A stretch of DNA of 8,158 nt, from positions 1 through 8,158 of the forward strand of contig JAOPYS010000294.1 in NCBI GenBank assembly GCA_025964465.1. Reading direction: 5' to 3'. The notes beneath the pieces are model-generated. The model ran no database searches, was not told the DNA's origin, and saw only the letters and a program-made list of their open reading frames with translations. The stretch comes from Thermoleophilia bacterium. GTDB lineage: Bacteria > Actinomycetota > Thermoleophilia > Gaiellales > SKUG01. Made by a program: the position numbers and the translations under genes. Positions 6,290-8,158 of this stretch are shown here, piece by piece. How positions within the stretch are numbered: position 1 is the first letter of the stretch; each line of letters starts with the position of its first letter.

Positions 6290-7027
6290 TCAGCGACGAC
6301 CCGGAGGATCGACGCGCGGGATCTCGATCGTGTGGTCCGCGGCGGCACCCTCGAGGGTCGGCTGCCACGGGTCACGCGGCGCGGCGGCGGGCGCGTGCGG
6401 GAGCGGCCCTGTCGCCGGCAGGTCGCGGGCGACGACCTCGGCGACGTCCTCCACCGCTCCGCCACCCTCCTGCACCCGACCGCGGCGCCCGAGGTCGCTG
6501 ACGAGCCGGTAGACCCCGGTCGGGTCGGGCAGGAACGACAGCCCGTGCAGCGCTTGGTCGCGACCGCCCGGCACGTCGACGACCAGCATGCCGTAGTCGA
6601 ACATCCGCCCCAGCAGGGGCTGGCGGACGGTGAACTCGCTGACCTTGGTGACGGGCGTCGAGGCGATGCGACGGGCCACGACGCCCTCGAGGTGGATCAC
6701 CTTCTCGTTGGTGACCACGACGCGCTCGAACTCCCACTCGACCACGCGCCACGCCAGGCCCAGCACGACGCCCAGCATGGCGAGCACGAGCACGCGCACG
6801 AACCAGGTGCCGACGTCGCCGCGCAGCGCCTCGACCCCGGCGATGCCCCATGCGGCGAGGGCGAGCGGTGCGAGCAGGCCCAGGGCGCGCGTGGCCGCTC
6901 GCGCGAGCGCGAGCGGGTGCTGCCGCGTGACGAGGATCGGCTGCTCGTCGGCCCCGAGGTAGCGCGCGAGGGACGAGCCACGACCGCGTCGACGCAGTCG
7001 CGCGGCAGGACGCGCGGCTCGCTCCAT
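6290..7027 (-). CDS. Membrane protein with bacterial PH domain (bPH2 / YdbS-like)
   Basis: 245 aa. The order is an Arg-rich cytoplasmic N-terminus (1-20); the motif YLGADEQPILVTRQHPLAL (23-41), typical of the region before the membrane hairpin in these proteins; two membrane helices (about 47-65 and 74-93); then a bPH2 domain (about 98-178). The last carries the family signature WEFERVVVTNEKVIHLEG...TPVTKVSEFTV...LLGRMFDYG. The C-terminal 65 residues are a Pro/Ala-rich tail without a recognised domain. bPH2 proteins are envelope proteins whose molecular role is mostly unknown. The start at 7027 follows GGAGG; an in-frame ATG at 7063 would add 12 residues lacking such a site. The M23 gene follows 97 bases downstream on the same strand, and a gene diverges upstream across palindrome B. 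Confidence 0.88.
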   Translation of the reverse strand: MERAARPAARLRRRGRGSSLARYLGADEQPILVTRQHPLALARAATRALGLLAPLALAAWGIAGVEALRGDVGTWFVRVLVLAMLGVVLGLAWRVVEWEFERVVVTNEKVIHLEGVVARRIASTPVTKVSEFTVRQPLLGRMFDYGMLVVDVPGGRDQALHGLSFLPDPTGVYRLVSDLGRRGRVQEGGGAVEDVAEVVARDLPATGPLPHAPAAAPRDPWQPTLEGAAADHTIEIPRVDPPGRR

Positions 7028-7031
7028 GTGT

Positions 7032-7036
7032 CCTCC
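7032..7036 (-). promoter_or_regulatory. Shine-Dalgarno GGAGG for the PH-domain gene
   Basis: The minus strand reads GGGAGGACACATG, so GGAGG lies 4 bases before ATG 7027. It decides this start over the in-frame ATG at 7063. Confidence 0.7.
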
Positions 7037-7101
7037 CCTCCCCTCGCTCGACCCTGTGGACACTGTACCCAGCGCCTCCCCTGACCGACCGGGCGCAGTC
7101 G

Positions 7102-7117
7102 TGTGCGCTGGCGCACG
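7102..7117. promoter_or_regulatory. Palindrome B (TGTGCG-N4-CGCACG), putative operator between divergent genes
   Basis: GTGCG (7103-7107) and CGCAC (7112-7116) are exact arms around CTGG. The core also pairs as GTGCGC-TG-GCGCAC. It lies almost in the middle of the 167-base divergent region, centred about 82 bases before the PH-domain start (7027, minus) and 85 before the 123-aa gene start (7195, plus). A weak minus-strand TACAGT (7067-7062) could be a -10 for the PH gene; no clear -35 accompanies it. Confidence 0.6.
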
Positions 7118-7194
7118 GTGGCGGCGTGCGACGGGGGCGCCGCATCCCGACGTTCGGGTGAGCCGGGGACCCGGCCCGACGAAACGGGGACAGG

Positions 7195-7566
7195 ATGAAC
7201 ATCATGCAGGCAGTGCGGCCAGGCGCCGTGGGGGTACCGCAGCTGTTGCTGCGCAGCGCCGAATCGTCATTCACCGTGGCGGCGCACGCGCTGGAGCTGC
7301 CGGTCGCGGGGCTCGTGCCGAACGAGTCGGCGATCGGCACGGCGGTCACGAAGGCGACCGATGGGCGCGCGCTCCTCGAGCACGTCGCCCAGCGCGACGC
7401 CGGCGGGATCGACCTGGCCGCGGTGCGCACGGCGGCCGACAGCGCGATCGAGGGCCTGGGGCGACTCGCCGCGGCACCGCGGTCCGGCGCGGCCTCGACG
7501 GCCCAGCTCGACGCGCTCGAGGCCGCCCGCAGCGGGCTCGCCACGGCGCGCGCCGCGCTGGCCTGA
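7195..7566 (+). CDS. Small Ala-rich protein of unknown function
   Basis: 123 aa, family not recognised. The first half contains a moderately hydrophobic stretch (GVPQLLLRSAESSFTVAAHALELPVAGLVP, about 13-42) too polar for a certain membrane helix. Residues 43-80 are mixed (ESAIGTAVTKATDGRALLEHVA). The end is two Ala-rich helices (VRTAADSAIEGLGRLAAA and TAQLDALEAARSGLATARAALA) around a Ser/Gly turn. There is no signal peptide, Cys or Trp. ATG 7195 is preceded by a weak GGGGA; the ATG at 7204 has AGGA 8 bases upstream and is an equally good start. Codon use is like the neighbours. It diverges from the PH-domain gene across palindrome B and converges on the 59-aa gene across a shared terminator stem. 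Confidence 0.65.
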   Translation: MNIMQAVRPGAVGVPQLLLRSAESSFTVAAHALELPVAGLVPNESAIGTAVTKATDGRALLEHVAQRDAGGIDLAAVRTAADSAIEGLGRLAAAPRSGAASTAQLDALEAARSGLATARAALA

Positions 7567-7582
7567 CCGCGCTGCATCCGTC

Positions 7583-7632
7583 CCGACGTCACCACCTCCC
7601 TGCAGGACCCTCCCGAGGGGTGGTGGCGTCGG
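7583..7632. terminator. Bidirectional terminator stem between convergent genes
   Basis: Bases 7583-7598 pair with 7617-7632 over 16 consecutive positions (14 Watson-Crick, 2 G-T), enclosing an 18-base loop that contains CTGCAG. It lies in the 93-base gap between the stop of the 123-aa gene (7566, plus) and the stop of the 59-aa gene (7660, minus). That is the expected place for a hairpin ending both transcripts. It has no T runs. Confidence 0.7.
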
Positions 7633-7659
7633 AGGCGGCGCGGTTCGGAGGCCTGACCT

Positions 7660-7839
7660 CTAGGTGAGGGCGCTCAGGAACTGCACGATGCGCTCGGCCA
7701 CGAGCTGCAGGAACCCGAGCAGCCAGTCGAACACCTCGCGGATCATCGCGGCAGCCCCGACCGGGTCCTGCACGACCCAGTAGAGGAACAGCGCCGCGAT
7801 GGCGACGAGGATGATCGGCTGTGCCTTGGTGACGGACAT
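7660..7839 (-). CDS. Small single-span membrane protein
   Basis: 59 aa, no family recognised. The N-terminus is short and charged (MSVTKAQP). One membrane helix spans about 9-23 (IILVAIAALFLYWVV). It is followed by QDPVGAA and an amphipathic or partly hydrophobic helix (residues 31-57, with REVFDWLLGFLQLVAER) that could lie on the membrane surface. There is no Cys and no lipobox. No Shine-Dalgarno is visible before ATG 7839; a GTG codon directly precedes it at 7842 and is an alternative start. The clear hydrophobic pattern, the conventional stop next to a terminator stem and palindrome C 78 bases upstream all support a real gene. The longer upstream frame to 8007 is Arg/Pro-rich, crosses the palindrome and looks non-coding. 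Confidence 0.65.
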   Translation of the reverse strand: MSVTKAQPIILVAIAALFLYWVVQDPVGAAAMIREVFDWLLGFLQLVAERIVQFLSALT

Positions 7840-7906
7840 CACCGAGACGATTCGACGCGCGCGGCCCGAGCCCTGCTCGAGCTGCCGCCGATCGCCCCGG
7901 CCGCGA

Positions 7907-7928
7907 CGCTGTGCGGCAGCGCACAGCG
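7907..7928. promoter_or_regulatory. Palindrome C (CGCTGTGCG-N4-CGCACAGCG), putative operator between divergent genes
   Basis: This is the best of the three copies: two exact 9-base arms (7907-7915 and 7920-7928) around GCAG. It lies between the 59-aa gene (minus, start 7839, 78 bases from the centre) and the Pro-rich gene (plus, start 7980 or 8001, 62 or 83 bases away). Its left arm is identical over 9 bases to that of palindrome A, and all three copies share TGTGCG-N4-CGCAC. Confidence 0.65.
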
Positions 7929-7979
7929 CGGCGGGGGGACCCGGTGCACGGTGGTGCCACGGGCCGCAGGACGGCGGCC

Positions 7980-8158
7980 GTGGACGAACCGGACCCATCC
8001 ATGCCACCTCTGATCAAGCCGGGCGCCTCGAAGCCGACGCCTGCCCCCGCTCCGAAGCCGGCACCCGGGCCCGCGCCGAAGCCGAAGCCGACCGGCCCCG
8101 CCGCCGAGGGCTCGGCTGCGCTCGCCAAGCGGCCTCCGGCGAAGGCGCCCGCACCCGT
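7980..8158 (+). CDS. Pro/Lys/Ala-rich protein, N-terminal part (runs off window)
   Basis: From GTG 7980 the frame stays open to the window edge (59 codons and a partial one). It reads MDEPDPSMPPLIKPGASKP and then a low-complexity run of PAP/PKP/APG units (about residues 19-40), a short AEGSAALAKR and more Pro/Lys/Ala. AGGA 8 bases before GTG 7980 supports that start; ATG 8001 is the alternative. The visible part is disordered and basic, with no signal peptide. It might be a leader or spacer before a domain outside the window. Such composition also arises by chance in GC-rich DNA, but the other two frames do not look better. It diverges from the 59-aa gene across palindrome C. Confidence 0.5.
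   Translation, partial: MDEPDPSMPPLIKPGASKPTPAPAPKPAPGPAPKPKPTGPAAEGSAALAKRPPAKAPAP

Noticed and set aside
6193..6465. Upstream extension of the M23 gene to gain an export signal
   Set aside because: The added residues are Arg/Ser/Pro-rich without any hydrophobic segment, and they overlap the PH-domain gene. A good Shine-Dalgarno marks the start at 6192.
1..8158. tRNA, rRNA, CRISPR array, insertion sequence or integration site
   Set aside because: No cloverleaf, regularly spaced repeats, transposase motifs or flanking terminal repeats were seen on either strand.

Overview
The window comes from a very GC-rich bacterium (roughly three quarters G+C by eye, strong G/C third-position bias). Together with Ala/Arg/Gly/Pro-rich proteins and U-less terminator hairpins, this points to an actinobacterium. 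A Thermoleophilia-like lineage such as Solirubrobacterales or Patulibacter is my guess, not something I could test. No RNA genes, transposases, phage genes or CRISPR arrays were seen.

Left part (about 230-5020, + strand): a tight four-gene type IV pilus / type II secretion-like minor pilin operon. In order it encodes a small prepilin with a C-terminal Cys loop, a PilW/GspJ-like prepilin, a PilX-like protein of 577 aa with a probable repetitive beta domain, and a large PilV/GspI-like prepilin of 517 aa ending in a Gly/Pro tail. Consecutive genes overlap by 7, 1 and 17 bases, so translation is probably coupled. All four products have an N-terminal hydrophobic pilin-type helix and even cysteine counts (2, 6, 8, 10). 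This suggests exported, disulfide-bonded subunits that together prime or cap a pilus. No ATPase, platform protein or prepilin peptidase lies in the window. A perfect 13-bp hairpin (85-116) precedes the operon, and an imperfect one follows it.

Right part (5021-8158): short genes, several of unknown function. An 82-aa helical protein (+) converges on an M23 metallopeptidase gene (-) with only 4 bases between them. Upstream of the peptidase on the same strand is a two-TM membrane protein with a bacterial PH (bPH2) domain. Divergent from that is a 123-aa Ala-rich protein (+), which converges on a 59-aa single-TM protein (-) across a 16-bp bidirectional terminator stem. Divergent from the 59-aa gene is a Pro/Lys/Ala-rich reading frame that runs off the right edge.

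The most interesting signal is a recurring palindrome, TGTGCG-N4-CGCAC. It occurs three times (centres about 6274, 7109 and 7917), and I noticed it only in intergenic regions. Each copy lies about 80 bases upstream of at least one start codon. It sits upstream of the M23 gene, between the divergent PH-domain and 123-aa genes, and between the divergent 59-aa and Pro-rich genes. I infer a local regulon under one dimeric regulator, linking an unexported-looking peptidoglycan hydrolase with small envelope-type proteins of unknown function.
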